Positions 23,273-34,680 of a DNA stretch of 64,000 nucleotides are shown here, piece by piece. The notes under the pieces are model-generated. The model was not told the origin of the DNA, did not search any database, and saw only the letters and a program-made list of their open reading frames with translations. Both the position numbers and the translations under genes were made by a program. The DNA comes from Grifola frondosa (Eukaryota > Basidiomycota > Agaricomycetes > Polyporales > Grifolaceae), in the NCBI GenBank assembly GCA_001683735.1, contig LUGG01000007.1, forward strand, positions 1,302,001-1,366,000. Direction: 5' to 3'. How positions within the stretch are numbered: position 1 is the first letter of the stretch; each line of letters opens with the position of its first letter.

Positions 23273-23684
23273 GGCATGTTTGTGGCCACGAATGGATCAC
23301 AAACAACCCAGGTGGGACCAAGGAGCAGTTCGAGGCATTTTGGAAGAGCCTGTCCAAGGCCGCAAAGAATTCCTTTGTGGCTCAGGCCAAAGCACTGGTA
23401 ACCATCATTCCTTGTATATTATGCGATGCTAACATTGCCCTCAGAAATCGTCAACGTCGAGCGTGCCCTCCGTTTCTCAGACCGGCACCATAGATAGCAT
23501 ACAGTCTGTCTCGCAGCCCGGCGCTGCGTCAGCTGTACTCTCCCAGCCCGGCGCTGCGTCGGCTGTGCCCTCCCAGCCCGGCGCTGCATCGGCTGTGCCC
23601 CCCCAGTCCGGCACTACATCGGGTGTGCCCTCTATCTCCCAGCCTGCCAGTGTCGCATCGGGTGTGCCTTCGGCCACTATGTGA
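23273..23684 (+). CDS. Fragment of a hypothetical protein with 10-residue repeats
   Basis: An exon at about 23273-23397 encodes HEWITNNPGGTKEQFEAFWK followed by SLSKAAKNSFVAQAKAL. A GT-AG intron (gtaaccatc ... ccctcag) leads to an exon ending at 23684 with repeats of the type QPGAASAVPS. The 5' end is unclear; an upstream exon around 23140-23220 is possible. The EFEAxWK-like helix resembles segments in transposon-linked Agaricomycete proteins, but no domain is recognised. This may be a remnant of a second transposon companion gene. Confidence 0.35.
23510..23640 (+). repeat. 30-bp tandem repeat coding QPGAASAVPS
   Basis: Three to four copies of a 30-base unit (cagcccggcgctgcgtcggc + tgtgccctcc), with the last copies diverging, inside the preceding reading frame. 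Confidence 0.75.
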
Positions 23685-23938
23685 ATTATGTCGAAATTGT
23701 ATCTGCTCTAAGGTAAGTAAAGATCATTTAATTGTATGCAATCAACAGCTCATAGTATTGTTAGGATAGCCATGTGGTTCAACACCCCATGGCTTGTCAT
23801 GTACACAGTAGGATTTCAACATCCGGGAGGTGGCGGATTTCATGTACAATTGTGGCGCATGTGATTTTGTAGCGTGTAATTCTATTCGTTCTGTGTTGTT
23901 TCAGATTCGGATCGCACGCGTGCCACCTCGAACAAAAA

Positions 23939-24084
23939 TCTAGCATTTTATGTGAGATGCTATGAAGTGCTAAAATATAGCTATACAATGATATGAATTT
24001 GGCCAAAATTGACGACAAATTGGAGCATTTTTGGGCATTATCGAACATGCTATATTTTGCTACATTTATGTAGGAAATGCTAGA
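23939..24084. repeat. Small AT-rich inverted repeat (MITE-like)
   Basis: The ends tctagcatttta and (reverse complement) tctagcatttcc match, and inner blocks aaaatatagc match on both arms. The whole is about 146 bp, AT-rich and non-coding. No target duplication is obvious. Confidence 0.45.
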
Positions 24085-24385
24085 TCGGGCAACGGACGGG
24101 CCTGAGGCTGTGTATGGATCATTCAACAGTCAATAAATACGACGTTACACTAATTACATAAACGACGCAATATGGCACGAATAGAGTCCTATTGTAAATA
24201 CGGCACATATTAAGAGCCGGAAGTAAGTATCATGACATCCTGAAGGAAAAATATACGTGAGCGTTGTGCGGAAGATGGGTGTCGTCCGAATCGTGACATT
24301 CAGACCAGAAGCAATGTCGGTGACAGCGTGGGCATGTCGCTCAGCGACCCCATATAAACCCGTCTTCCCTCACTATGGCCCTCCT

Positions 24386-25991
24386 TTAACCGTTCCGCCG
24401 ATGCGACGCTGTCCTACTGCATATGTGACGGTCCAGCGAGTCCTGCCGAGCATATGACCCACCACATCGCTCGCACCTCACTCGCAATGCCTTCCAGTGA
24501 ACAGCTACAACATGACGAGGAATATTTGAGGACTGCATCTCCTGTTGGCATCCACGATATGGGCAGCGACTTCTGCCGCTCGAATCGACCTCTTCTTCGA
24601 GATGGTGAGACTTGCGATGGCGTTTGACTCCTCCTAATGACTGGTCAACAATGACACCACATTTTCCCCAGGGACAACTGCGGGCAACTTTCGAGCCTTT
24701 AGCGCCGTCTCTAGAGCCGACGGGCGAGAGGCCTCCATGCAAAGGGTTCGTAGCTGTCTGGGGGACGCTGTGTGTGTTGGCGCATGGACTGGAGTGGCCG
24801 CGTGAAGGACCGACGGGCGGGGTGATGTGGTGCGTCGGGTACGCAACGGGCTGGGGCGCGTCGTGCACGTTCGCATAGGTCGATATCGGTGTGCAGCTAC
24901 CGTTGAAGACGTCGGGGAAAGGTTCCAGATATCCACGGGGCTGGAACCCGCTGTACTCGTGCACGTACATCGGGACGCTGTCACTACCTGCGGGGCCAAC
25001 GGACGGGGTCGTATACAGCATCGAGTGCGCGGGGGGCTGACAGATGTCACCCACGCGGGTGCAGGTCAACCTCGCGGCGCTGCCGCCGTCCAAGGCACCA
25101 GGGTACGAGGTTGTGCGAGGTTCCGCACACGCAGGCGGCCGGGGCACATCGTGTGTATTGGCATGGGAGTTGGTGTGGCCGCCTGCGGGACCAACGGGCG
25201 GGGTGGTATGGTACACTGGGTGTGCGACGCGTTGGGGCACTCTGTGCACATCGGTGTAGGTAGAGGCGTGGGTACCGCGCTCGAACACGTCCTTTTCGCC
25301 AGTGTACGAGGTGGTGGAAGGCGCCAAGTACGAGTCCGCGACGGGCTGGGATACGTCACGCGCGTCAACATAGGTCGACACTGGGGTGCCACCAGCGAAT
25401 GCGGGTGAATGGGACATGTCATACGTCTCGGTGAGGGTTTCCATCGCACTACCCGTGACGCCAGCATACGGGGTGGAGTGAGGATCCGAGCGTACTGTTG
25501 ATCGGGACGCAGCGTAAGTCGTCTGCGAAAGGATACCACCCTTCACGACTCCAGGGTATGTAGTGATACCGGGTGTGGTGAGCTGGGGCACGCCGTATGT
25601 GTCGGTACCGATTTCTGGCATATTCATACTACCGTGCACGAAGGTATCGGACGCAGAATATCCAGTTGGTGTTGTCGAGACACCTCTGCCAATGAAGCTG
25701 CCGATAGCGGGATCAGTTTGTCTGTCATAAGGTGCCCATGAGTGGCGCTCTCTATTAGCAGTGTTAAACTTACGAATAGTTGGCGGGCAGATTTCCGAAT
25801 CTACTGTCGCGCATGGAACCAGCGGGCACAGAAGGCATTTGAGCCGTGAACGGGGCTGGTGGTTGCGCCATGTATGAGGCGTAGGCCCACCCATCATCCA
25901 CGAAGTTGGCCGGCATAGACGTTTTGTTAGCGGGTTCGGAGGCGTTGTCGTCATTGAAGAACGGTGGCCTTGTCATGTTGAGGGGAGACAT
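24386..25991 (-). CDS. C2H2-like zinc-finger protein, putative regulator
   Basis: Two exons, 25991-25774 and 25721-24386, separated by a 52-base GT-AG intron, give about 517 residues. The phase is consistent (218 bases in exon 1). The long middle part is Pro/Thr/Ser/Tyr-rich low complexity with imperfect repeats (TPPVGPAGGH, TTPSVGPAGSD, ITPPVGPSRGH). The C-terminus has three Cys/His clusters: CPWGKCGVIVDQSLGGVKRH, CPYRGCQQEMQSSNIPRH with a further H, and CERCGGSYARQDSLDRH. The last is a C2H2-type finger; the first two have longer spacings. A nuclear, DNA-binding role is inferred from the fingers; targets are unknown. Similar layouts occur in basidiomycete hypothetical proteins. The frame is intact, and antisense open frames here are shadows of the repeats. 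Confidence 0.7.
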
Positions 25992-27887
25992 TGAAAACTA
26001 CCGGCGTTTGAGATGTCTGGAAGATGGTAAAGTAAGTGGTGTAGGGGAACTTGACCGTGCTTGCATGGAATTTATTCTATGCTCATCGTTCGGATTCGTT
26101 TGAGCTCCTCGTGTATCGCGCCTTGTGGATGTTCGATGGACCAATGAACTTCGGATGGAGGCCGCGCTGCGGATGGAACAGGAGAGCCTGGGGCGTGATT
26201 TCACCCGCTGCACGGCGTCCACATCTGTGACCATCCGCCGCACCACACGAGTCTCCTTTGATATTTCACAGATCACATCGATGATGTACTACAGATTGCC
26301 GTTGCAGTGGACGCCGTGCCGCGCCCGCCATGAGGTTCGAGGTCGCGGAGGCGAACGTGCGCCACTACTACAATGGTAGAAAAGATACGATCAAAACAAG
26401 TACAGTTAGCATCACGATTCTTTCTTTTAGCATGGTATAGGATACATACCTCGAGCGAAACATTCAACAGTCCAAGCAGGGGCCAGTGTATCGTCCTGAG
26501 TTGGATGGCGATTGGATGGATGTCTCTATCTTTGCATGTGGACCATCTACCCCGGCGTTCAATTCGGTTAGGACATAGCGATGACCATTTGAAACAGGTA
26601 GTATCCCTTCCCCACGCCCCTTTTTTGTCCGACGGAATCGCCTCGTGGAGCGGACCCTATAAGACGTTAACGGTGAGAAATGCTACACGTTCTGATGTAA
26701 GCCCCATACCCTGGAGGCCTGCAGATGGTTCCGCACCTCTTTCGCCGCCTGTCCTATGAAGCGTGTCGGGGAACATGATAGTCTTATTCGCTATACTCTG
26801 GGCCAGACCCCCTATGCAGTACTGTCCGAGCGCTGTGACAATCCAAATATTTTGCATGGATTTAATTCGGCCGAATGGGCTTCCTGTTAAAGACCATACT
26901 AGGCAAAGTATAAGCCAAAATGACCAGCCATAGTTGGCAATATACGCGTACGCTGCTTATACCATAAGGCCACTAAGTATCTCCGAGCACGAGTTCAGTA
27001 AATGAACTCTCTAGAGCCGAATGGAAGCTTTCATAAATCCAAGCCTAAAACTTTGATTCCCGTATAGTTGCTGAGCAGCGCCTGGGACCTGATGTGACAT
27101 AGGTCTAAAGGTATCCTTTGGCATGCTCCATTAACACGAGCCACTGTAGAAATCAGACTATTGGTGTGTCGTGTATTTTGTCCAACCAAACGCCATTTCC
27201 TGGCCTTGCAGATCATCAATATGGCCAGATTCCAAGATGACTCGAGTACAAGCAAGCAGAGCAAAAGAACAAATACGACTTGATAGCCGTATTATATAGC
27301 CCTAGAGGGAATCGTCACCGAGCATACGAGGGTTCTCATCACTTACGCTATCTGCAATTCTTGGATTCTCACAGGGAAAGACATCATCAAAAAATCTTGG
27401 CGGCAACAATCATTTCACAAGACTCACGTTGGAAGCTTTGAAGACTGGACTTGGATTCAAGATAGGATTGGAGAATACACGAGCGCGCGGCATAAGCCGA
27501 GTTGCAAAGAAGTGCGTCCACCTATCGGGTACATGTCACAGCGAACTTCGCAGCAAATTCAGGCCTGGAAGTGGTCGGAGCGTTAACATATCGTCAAAGC
27601 CACCGAACAAGAGCGAACAAGTCTCTTGTGCTATATCATCGACACGTGTGCAATGCCTGAGGATTACGATGCTAACATCCGGCAGTTGCTTGCAGGCACT
27701 AAACAGCCGGAAAGATAGAGGATGAATCAGGACTAGATTGATTATATGAACAACGCAGCACCAAGAGCGTGGTCACACGAGATCGTGCGTGATCTTTAAT
27801 ACTTACGGGGCCAATTGAGCCCACTACTCGTAACCCAAACTCATACACATATCCTACAAACGCGGGTATCTGATCAACATTCCTTTG
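25992..27887. other. Long stretch without a supportable gene
   Basis: Several open frames of 60-130 codons exist on both strands, but none has a family signature, a joining exon or a repeated motif. No tandem or inverted repeat of note was seen. Confidence 0.4.
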
Positions 27888-28736
27888 TCATAAATCCACT
27901 CCGTAGATATCACTGGACTTAGCTTTCACAAACGTTCCTACACGATGCCAGAATAGATTCTCTTCGTCCTCTCCTTCCTTTCCCCAAACTTCCCCAGACG
28001 ACCATCCAGCCATCTTCCTAACCCAGACGTGCGTGGGCCGGTCAAGACAGCACCCGTCGAATGCGGTCTTCCACAGTGGCGTCCAAAATCGCTGCCACCA
28101 AGCCACATCGTCCAGAGGACTCAGTACATGCTCATAGAACAGCAGCTGACCCCCAGGTTTCAAGACCTCATCTACGAGCGCTTTCAACGATTGCTCCGGG
28201 CGGGGGATAGAACACAGCGTGAGGATCGAGATAAGGGTATCGACCGAGTCCACCTCTCCCAGTGCTGATACTATGAGAGCTGTATCCTCCGCACCGTACG
28301 GCAGGATTGTGAGAGTGCCGGCAGACTCAGTGAAACCCTTTGACGCAGCAAGTTTCCGAATCTCATCGTGCATTAGATGGTTCGGCTCCAGGGCGATGTA
28401 CTTCGTGACACGCTCGCGATCCAGATAGAGCACTGTGTGTCCATGGCCTAGAAGATGTTCATACGTGCATAAAAATCAAGGTGGACTGCGTCACTTACCA
28501 GCACCAATGTCAAGCACGATCCCTTTCGCGTTAGTGGTGATAAGACCTTGCTTCACTGGACGTGATTCTCTTATGCCATTCCCAAACACAGTCCAGACGT
28601 GAGACATGAACAGACGCGAGATTTTGCGGTGAAAGAGAAGAGAGGGGAGCAGAAGATAGCTTTGATCGGGGGACGAAGCTGCCTGTAATGCATATCGCAA
28701 GTCGATTAACAACGCGAAGGACGCGGACAGCTTCAT
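27888..28736 (-). CDS. SAM-dependent methyltransferase (METTL7-like)
   Basis: Exons 28736-28499 and 28447-27888 join across a 51-base GT-AG intron into 265 residues. Motif I spans the junction (VLDIGAG + HGHT), which supports the splice. Later motifs are YIALEPNHLMHDEIR (acidic residue after beta 2), LTILPYGAED, DTLISILTLCSIP and LKPGGQLLFYEHV (motif post I/III). The N-terminus is hydrophobic and could anchor the protein to a membrane, as in METTL7 relatives. This is a class I Rossmann-fold methyltransferase of the Methyltransf_11 type. The acceptor is not predictable. The frame is intact. Its 5' end points towards AUR1, which is transcribed in the opposite direction, so the two genes may share a control region. 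Confidence 0.88.
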
Positions 28737-29088
28737 GATAGCCCCCAGTCGTGTACGAGCTCAAGCTGTGCTTAACGCCGTCGGCGACGATGAGCAAACC
28801 CCGATGACAGAAACTTGACAACAGGGGTACACAAACTACGGGCCCCACGCGGCGTTCGGCAGACGCCTGGTATTTTACTTCCTCATCGGCGCGACCCACG
28901 ACTCGGACGGCCTCGGACGTGTACAATCACCTCTACAGCCCTGCATCCCCTTGTTTGTTAACGCAGGCGTTGTGGAACGGGCCCCAGTGCATCGTTGGTG
29001 AACGAGTTTTGTGACGGTAGGTACACCCGTTGAACATCTGGTCTTTTCGCAACGCGCTCATGCTGTACAGGAAGGCGCCTTGCTCGCT

Positions 29089-30500
29089 ATGAATGTCAGG
29101 ACAACGATTGCCCAGCCGTTGAGGCTCGTTGGGGCAGCATTTGTCGCGGCCGTCGGACGCCTTGACAAGTCACTATCGCCAGGGGATACGTTGAACCGTC
29201 TCCGACAATATACATTTACTCTCTCAGACTCTATCTACATATTTCATGTCTGCCTCGCCGCTTTCTGGCTCACAATAATGGGGACGCCGGGATTCCCTCT
29301 CAAGCTAGTGATACCCATACTCTACGCAATCGCCTTGCTCATACCCTTCACGTCGCAATTCTTCATCCCCGCCACGCCCGTCTTCGCATACCTCCTTGCG
29401 TTCTTCTCCTCCAAGTTCATCCCCAAACCTTACCGGCCGAACGTGTCCGTTATTCTCCTCCCCACATTGGAGTCCGTGCTTTACGGCGCGAACGTCTCCG
29501 ACATTCTTACTCGTTTCACGCACCCTGTTCTGGACATTCTTGCGTGGTTCCCGTATGGAGTCGGGCATTATATTATCCCTTTCGTCGTCGCTGCATTTCT
29601 GTGGTTGTTCCGGCCGAAGGAGGTGCTCCACCTTTGGGCGAGAGCGTTCGGATATATGTGCCTTACGGGCGTCCTCATCCAGATCATCTTCCCATGCGCT
29701 CCGCCATGGTATGAACTCATTTATGGCTTAACTCCTGCGGACTACTCCATGCGAGGTTCGGCGGGCGGTCTGGCAAGGATTGACAAACTCTTCCACTCGA
29801 GCGGCTACCAGACGGCGTTCTCCAACTCCCCACTAGTTTTTGGCGCATTCCCCTCTCTTCATGCCGCCTGCGGCACTATGGAAGCACTGTTCATTTCACA
29901 CTTCTTCCCGTCGATGACCAAATGGGTTTGGGCTACGCTGTTGTCCTGTACTGGGCGACGATGTACCTCACACACCATTATCTCATTGACGTTGTCTGTG
30001 GCTCTTGCCTCGCAGTCATATTCTTCTACCTCTTATTACCCGACGAGCTCAAGGGCGCGGCAGCCATCGCTTCCCCAAGCGGTCTTTCAGCGGCGACATA
30101 CCGATCGAAGTACGAAATCTACGACTTGGAGGAGCCCCGGCCGCGCTCACGGAATGGGCGTGCGAACGGGATAATCATGCGGGACGCAGAGGCATACGAT
30201 CTGGAGGAGCTGTCAGATAGGGAGTCGGACGACGAGGAGATGGACATCACATTCCGCTCGCCGGTGGTGCCGAATGGGCCTTCGTCCGCGACCCCTCTAA
30301 TAAAGACGAACGGCGCCACGGTGGGCCCGCCACCCCCCAAGAAGAACCATCGGCATACGGCGAGCATCGCGAGTCTGATACGCGCAGAGGAGCGAGCGGA
30401 GGACGGGTGGAGTCCGATTGGCGGGTCGTTTAATTTACCTCCGACACCGACGAGGGCTCAGGCCGCTGTGGATGAAGTGCGTGGGGTCAGGACATCGTAG
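29089..30500 (+). CDS. AUR1: Inositol phosphorylceramide synthase catalytic subunit, one-base frameshift
   Basis: The protein transfers phosphoinositol from phosphatidylinositol to ceramide in the Golgi. The start at 29089 (MNVRTTIAQPLRLVG) is chosen because family proteins begin near here; a 5'-UTR intron (gtaggt ... tgtacag) probably lies upstream. Several membrane segments follow (LKLVIPILYAIALLIPF, YIIPFVVAAFLWLF, GYMCLTGVLIQIIFPCAPPW). The PAP2-type active site is clear: GAFPSLHAACGTMEALF and, after the break, MYLTHHYLIDVV. The cytosolic tail is acidic and Ser/Pro-rich. The frame shifts between TKWVW and GYAVVLYWATMY at a GGG run (29930-29932); one base is missing relative to the frame. 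Both sides are well conserved and the gene is normally essential, so an assembly error is more likely than a dead gene. Confidence 0.93.
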
Positions 30501-30855
30501 ATTCATTCAGAGATTTTGAGGTGGAGGATGCGGAGGACTTTCGACGATTTACATGAGTTTACTGTCGATGCCGCTAGGTTTACCTCGGTGTATTTATGTA
30601 TTCTCTTATCTTCGCCACGCTTATGTCGCCGGGACACAACCTACACTCTCTAATCATCCATACAGTTTGAATTGATGCTTCGTATCTTTCTTTATTTCCC
30701 GCACATTCGGAAACGTTTGACGCGTTCGACGACGCATCCGATCTCACAAACGTGCTTTGCACAGACTTACATGATCTTCTAGCATAACACTCCTGAAAAT
30801 TTGGTGCCGCTCTTTTCCTTGTGCTCGTCTCTCCTGAACGTCGTCCAGTTCCCGC
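30501..30855. other. Intergenic, 3' UTR of AUR1 and promoter of tafazzin gene
   Basis: No gene. The sequence is a short spacer between two genes in the same direction. No clear polyadenylation or promoter motif could be singled out. Confidence 0.4.
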
Positions 30856-32167
30856 ATGGCGACTCTATTGTCGAAAGCTACTGTGGGCACGATCGGTCTG
30901 GTTTGCAAGGCGGTTTTAAATCTTGGTTATTGCTCGTCGGTGACCGTCAATGGCATCGAGAACCTATTTGAGGCATTGGAAAGCGAGGAGCGGGATAAAG
31001 GCAGAGGGGTAATTACTAGTGAGTTATTTGCGATCAAATTTTCGCCGTTCGTCTGAGAGCTCCAATCTTGCAGTCGCAAATCACATTTCTACGTGGGCTG
31101 AATTTTTATTTGAGGCTCTCTACATCAAGTTCTAAAGAGTCTGGTATCCAGCCTAGATGAACCACTTATATGGGGTGTTCTCCCGCTCGGTTTTATGTCA
31201 GTCTGCGTATGAGGTGGACTCTCGGTGCTTCAGACATCATGTTCACAAACCCGTACGTTGTAGCCCTTCGCATCGTGTTCCTCTGCTACTGATAGAGAGT
31301 ATTTTCCTCTCTACGCTCTGACTTCCCTAGATAGTGTACTATCGACTTTCTTTCGAAACGGTCGGGTTCTCGAGACATTCCGCGGGCATGGTATATTTCA
31401 GCCTGCGATTGACACGGCTATTAAAAACCTTAACGAAGGAGCGTGGGTCAGTATGATATTCTGGACCAACTGAAGGCTTTCATACTTATATGGCTTAGAT
31501 TCACTTGTTTTGTGAAGGCAAAGTAAATCAACCCGACAACAAGTCTTACGGGTCGAACTCTCCGCGACTGCTCAGGTTCAAATGGGGTGTGTGCGTGAAA
31601 CCTTTATCGCCTATTCCTCGTGCACAGCTTGACAACTCTTCTCGTCGCTCAGGGGCGTATGCTCATGGAAGCGGTCAAGCCACCAGTCATCATCCCTATG
31701 TGGTTGACAGGTTATTATTCCATGTTTCAGACCATTGATTGCTGAATATATCACTGTTTTCTAGGTTTTGACAAGCTTATGCCGGAGGCCGCACATTTCC
31801 CTATAACTTCCTCCCTCGGCCTGGCGTAGACCTCAGCATCACGTTTGGTAGCCCTGTGAACGCAGACGAGGTCAGTGCCACGCTCGACACCCTCGTCCGC
31901 GAACAGCGCATGCCTCAAGTTGCACGCACGACGCACGGCGGGATGGCGGATCCGGCCAGGCCACAAGAAGAGAAGGCGAGCGCGACGATTGCGGAACACG
32001 GTTGGTTGGGCGAGGCGGTCTCTCATTCCATGGACAAACAAATCGTGGGCAAATTCGACGCGAGCGACGCTGCGCTGGAGATCGCGAAGGTGAGGAGCGC
32101 GGTCACGGCTATCCTGCACAGGGATGTGGAGATCCTGGGAAGACAGGTACTAGGTGACCGATATTGA
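30856..32167 (+). CDS. TAZ1: Tafazzin-like acyltransferase, two one-base frameshifts
   Basis: Tafazzin remodels acyl chains of cardiolipin at mitochondrial membranes. Exons, in order: MATLLSKATVGTIGLV to GVIT; ANHIST; LDEPLIWGVL (together the acyltransferase HX4D motif NHISTLD); RMRWTLGASDIMFTNP; VLSTFFRNGRVLETFRGHG with PAIDTAIKNLNEGAW; IHLFCEGKVNQPD with RLLRFKWG; GRMLMEAVKPPVIIPMWLTG-type; then FDKLMPEAAHF and VDLSITFG. All introns are GT-AG and 50-100 bases long. The frame breaks at CCC runs at 31182-31184 and 31799-31801, each one base short. The conserved flanks argue for sequence error rather than decay. A 27-base intron could alternatively explain the first break but would be unusually short. 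The tail (IAKVRSAVTAILHRDVEILG) is intact to the stop at 32165-32167. Confidence 0.9.
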
Positions 32168-32406
32168 GGTGTATAGGGCTTGGACCTCGACAACAACACC
32201 AGAGCAGCGAGACTGCAGTTAAGGAGGCTTGTTCGAGTTGATCCTCGAGTGCACAGATCATGAAACAATAGTCTAAATGATATAGATAATGCGTGGAGGT
32301 ATATACAGATGCAGCGATATGCAGGCGAGAGAACTTCCCAATGAACATGACGATGCGAGTACACTGTTCAAATGATCATGGCCAGACGAATGTGCAGGGG
32401 TCACCT

Positions 32407-34659
32407 TCATTCTATGCCTTTCCCACCGGTCAAGAGGGCTGCCGCAACAGTATCACGACAGGTCAGCATGATGGCCAATTCAGGCTGGCCGGTATAGAAC
32501 CAAGAACAGATGGCCTGTGATAGCTTTAACACGTTTGAGCCGTCGTAAGGAGCCAGCCGACACTCACGATCATCAGATAGAAACAAACCAAAATTAGACC
32601 CTAGGTATCGTGTTAGCAGCGCCCAAGTCGATAAACACGTCCTAGCCCACCTCGACCCAGTTCGTTTTGGCATCAGCGGTCACGTAGTTGACCAAGAAGC
32701 AAGCACCCAACAACAGGGCGACCTCGAAGAAGTCTATGCTCGTCAGTTAGTCAACGGCGACCAATAGACACAGTGAAACATGAGCCGACTCGCCAAAGAG
32801 TAGTGGTATGGGTCTACTGATCCACCAGCCAAGAAGCACGAGGAAAGGCATCCACCAGAGTGTGAATTGGATACTGAGATCAATGGCGCGTGCACGAGCG
32901 AGCGAGGAGGGCACCAGGGGTTCCAGTTTTAAAACATCTTTGAGCACAGATTGGGAGAAATAGATGATCGCGACCGCGCCGTCTGCAGAGAACGACACGA
33001 TTGGAAGAAGAATTAGGCCGAACCACCTGAAAACCGATAGAAATGAACATTGTGAGTAATATACTCCGTGGACATGCACTCAAGAACTAAGTGGCTCACT
33101 CTTCTTTGATCCCACTGGTCTCTTTGACATCGTTTATACTTTCTACCAGCTGTAACAAAAACTGTAAGCTGGAATCAGATAGCAGCAAAGGGATGAGACT
33201 TACACATTCGGCGGTGAAGGCCATGATACCGACTGTGACAATTAGCAGGAGCAAGCACGCCAAAGGGCCCACCTCAGGCACCTCCTCTTTGAGCAGTTTC
33301 TCTTCGTGCTTGAGTTCCTTGGGCGCATCGGGCGTGACCTTCAGAGCATTATTCTTCCCTGGAGGGTTGTGTAGGAAAACACGGGAACCAACGTATCTGT
33401 CGTAACGAAACAAATTCAAAGGGGCACAGCGTATGTAATACGGGCAAACGCACATAACTAGGAGAATCACGGACAGCCCTCTGCTCATTCGAAGGATCTG
33501 GTCACGAGTGCTGTCATTCAGCAATATAGGGAGAATTGTTGTACACCCGACGCTGATACTGAAACGGCGCCACGATCAAGCGCAGCAAAGAACGATGTCG
33601 GTAACAACATCGTCATCACACTGTGTGAAGAAGATTATAGGAGATAGAATGAGGTCGAGGAAAGCCCGCTCACCCTACGACCAGAAGCGATTGGTTCAAT
33701 TGGGTATGGTGGGGATGCAAACTTTGTTCCCATATCTTTGCTCCACCAACGAGAAAAGCAGTCCCTGGAACTAGAAGAAGATGCAATATGACCACACCTG
33801 CAACAAAAATATAGATGAGCTGCCTTGGAATTGCGAACGAGAAACATTTTCCGCAGGTCTGAGAGTAACCGATGAAATCTACGTACCGACAATTGTTGAT
33901 TGCAGAAGTCTCAGCCTGACAACATAAACAAAGATTGAGCAAAAATAGTACAGAAACATCGTAAGTACACGTACTCGCAATCAATGAGTAGTATAATTGC
34001 CAATGTAGCTTCTACCGCACTGGTCACCATAATTATCAGTTTCCGCTCTTGCAGTCGTGGAGTTGAACGCACTTATTCAGAGTTACGACGAGCAAATCAC
34101 CAAGATCTTTGCCCAAATACAAGGCCATTTGCTCTCCTCCATAATCGAATAAGTTCTCAAGAGGGATGATCGCAAGGAAGCAAACTGTCGAGACGTCGAT
34201 CGGATCTCAATCTAGGGCTTCTGTGCGAATTAAGACATTGCCGCTCACGGACAAAGGTCGTTGTATGTCCCCATTCTTCATGAAAGTGGGACGCCCATGC
34301 GAAGGGTATCAGCAGTAGCAGAACGTTCAGTGCTATCAAAGGCAAGTTCTTAAATCCAAATAGGTCCGGGTAGCGCACTCCAACTTACAAGATGCCATCG
34401 CCACGTTGCGACCGCTCTCTCTCCACGAAATACTTCTTCTTCCCCGCCCTCTCACCCTGTCCCAGAATGCGTGTGCCGGTTCATGAGAAGAGTGAGCTCT
34501 CGTATGAGGAAGCGTTCCCAGAGTGGAGTCTGGGCTGCCATCAATAGAATGATGTAAGTGTTGCAGCTCCATGTCCTCTTCGTGTGCGGAGGCATACCCG
34601 CGCTCCTCGTCGGTCGTGGTTCTGCTGGAAACATTAACGCCATTTTTGGGCTCGCTCAT
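32407..34659 (-). CDS. CAX-type cation/proton exchanger (vacuolar Ca2+/H+ antiporter family)
   Basis: About ten exons on the minus strand. The start at 34659 (MSEPKNGVNVSS) is chosen; an ATG at 34680 is in frame. The N-terminal tail is hydrophilic and acidic. Membrane parts follow: LPLIALNVLLLLIPFAWASH; AVEATLAIILLID; VVILHLLLVPGTAFLVGG; AVILLV...FLHNPPGKNN; ACLLLLIVTVGIMAFTAE; then GLILLPIVSFSADGAVAIIY, LSIQFTLWWMPFLVLLGWW, FFEVALLLGACFLVNYVTAD and LILVCFYLMIAICSWFYTGQ, with the stop at 32407. The two-repeat layout and the sequence order match CAX exchangers, which export cytosolic Ca2+ into the vacuole. The usual GNAAEH signature is replaced by SFSADG, so ion selectivity may differ. One intron (32734-32793) has a GC-AG border. 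No frameshift was noticed. Confidence 0.85.
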
Positions 34660-34680
34660 AATGTTTGCAAGTGGAAGCAA

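Noticed and set aside
24600..25408. Plus-strand frames of up to 193 codons
   Set aside because: Antisense shadows of the repetitive Pro/Thr-rich part of the C2H2-like gene.
25752..25773. A 22-base GT-AG intron in the C2H2-like gene
   Set aside because: Too short for splicing; the acceptor at 25722 gives a normal 52-base intron and keeps the frame.
29305..29631. Minus-strand frame of 108 codons
   Set aside because: Antisense to the conserved membrane segments of AUR1; not a gene.
31174..31200. A 27-base intron to explain the first tafazzin frame break
   Set aside because: Below the usual minimum length, and it would delete conserved residues. A one-base loss in the CCC run explains the data better.
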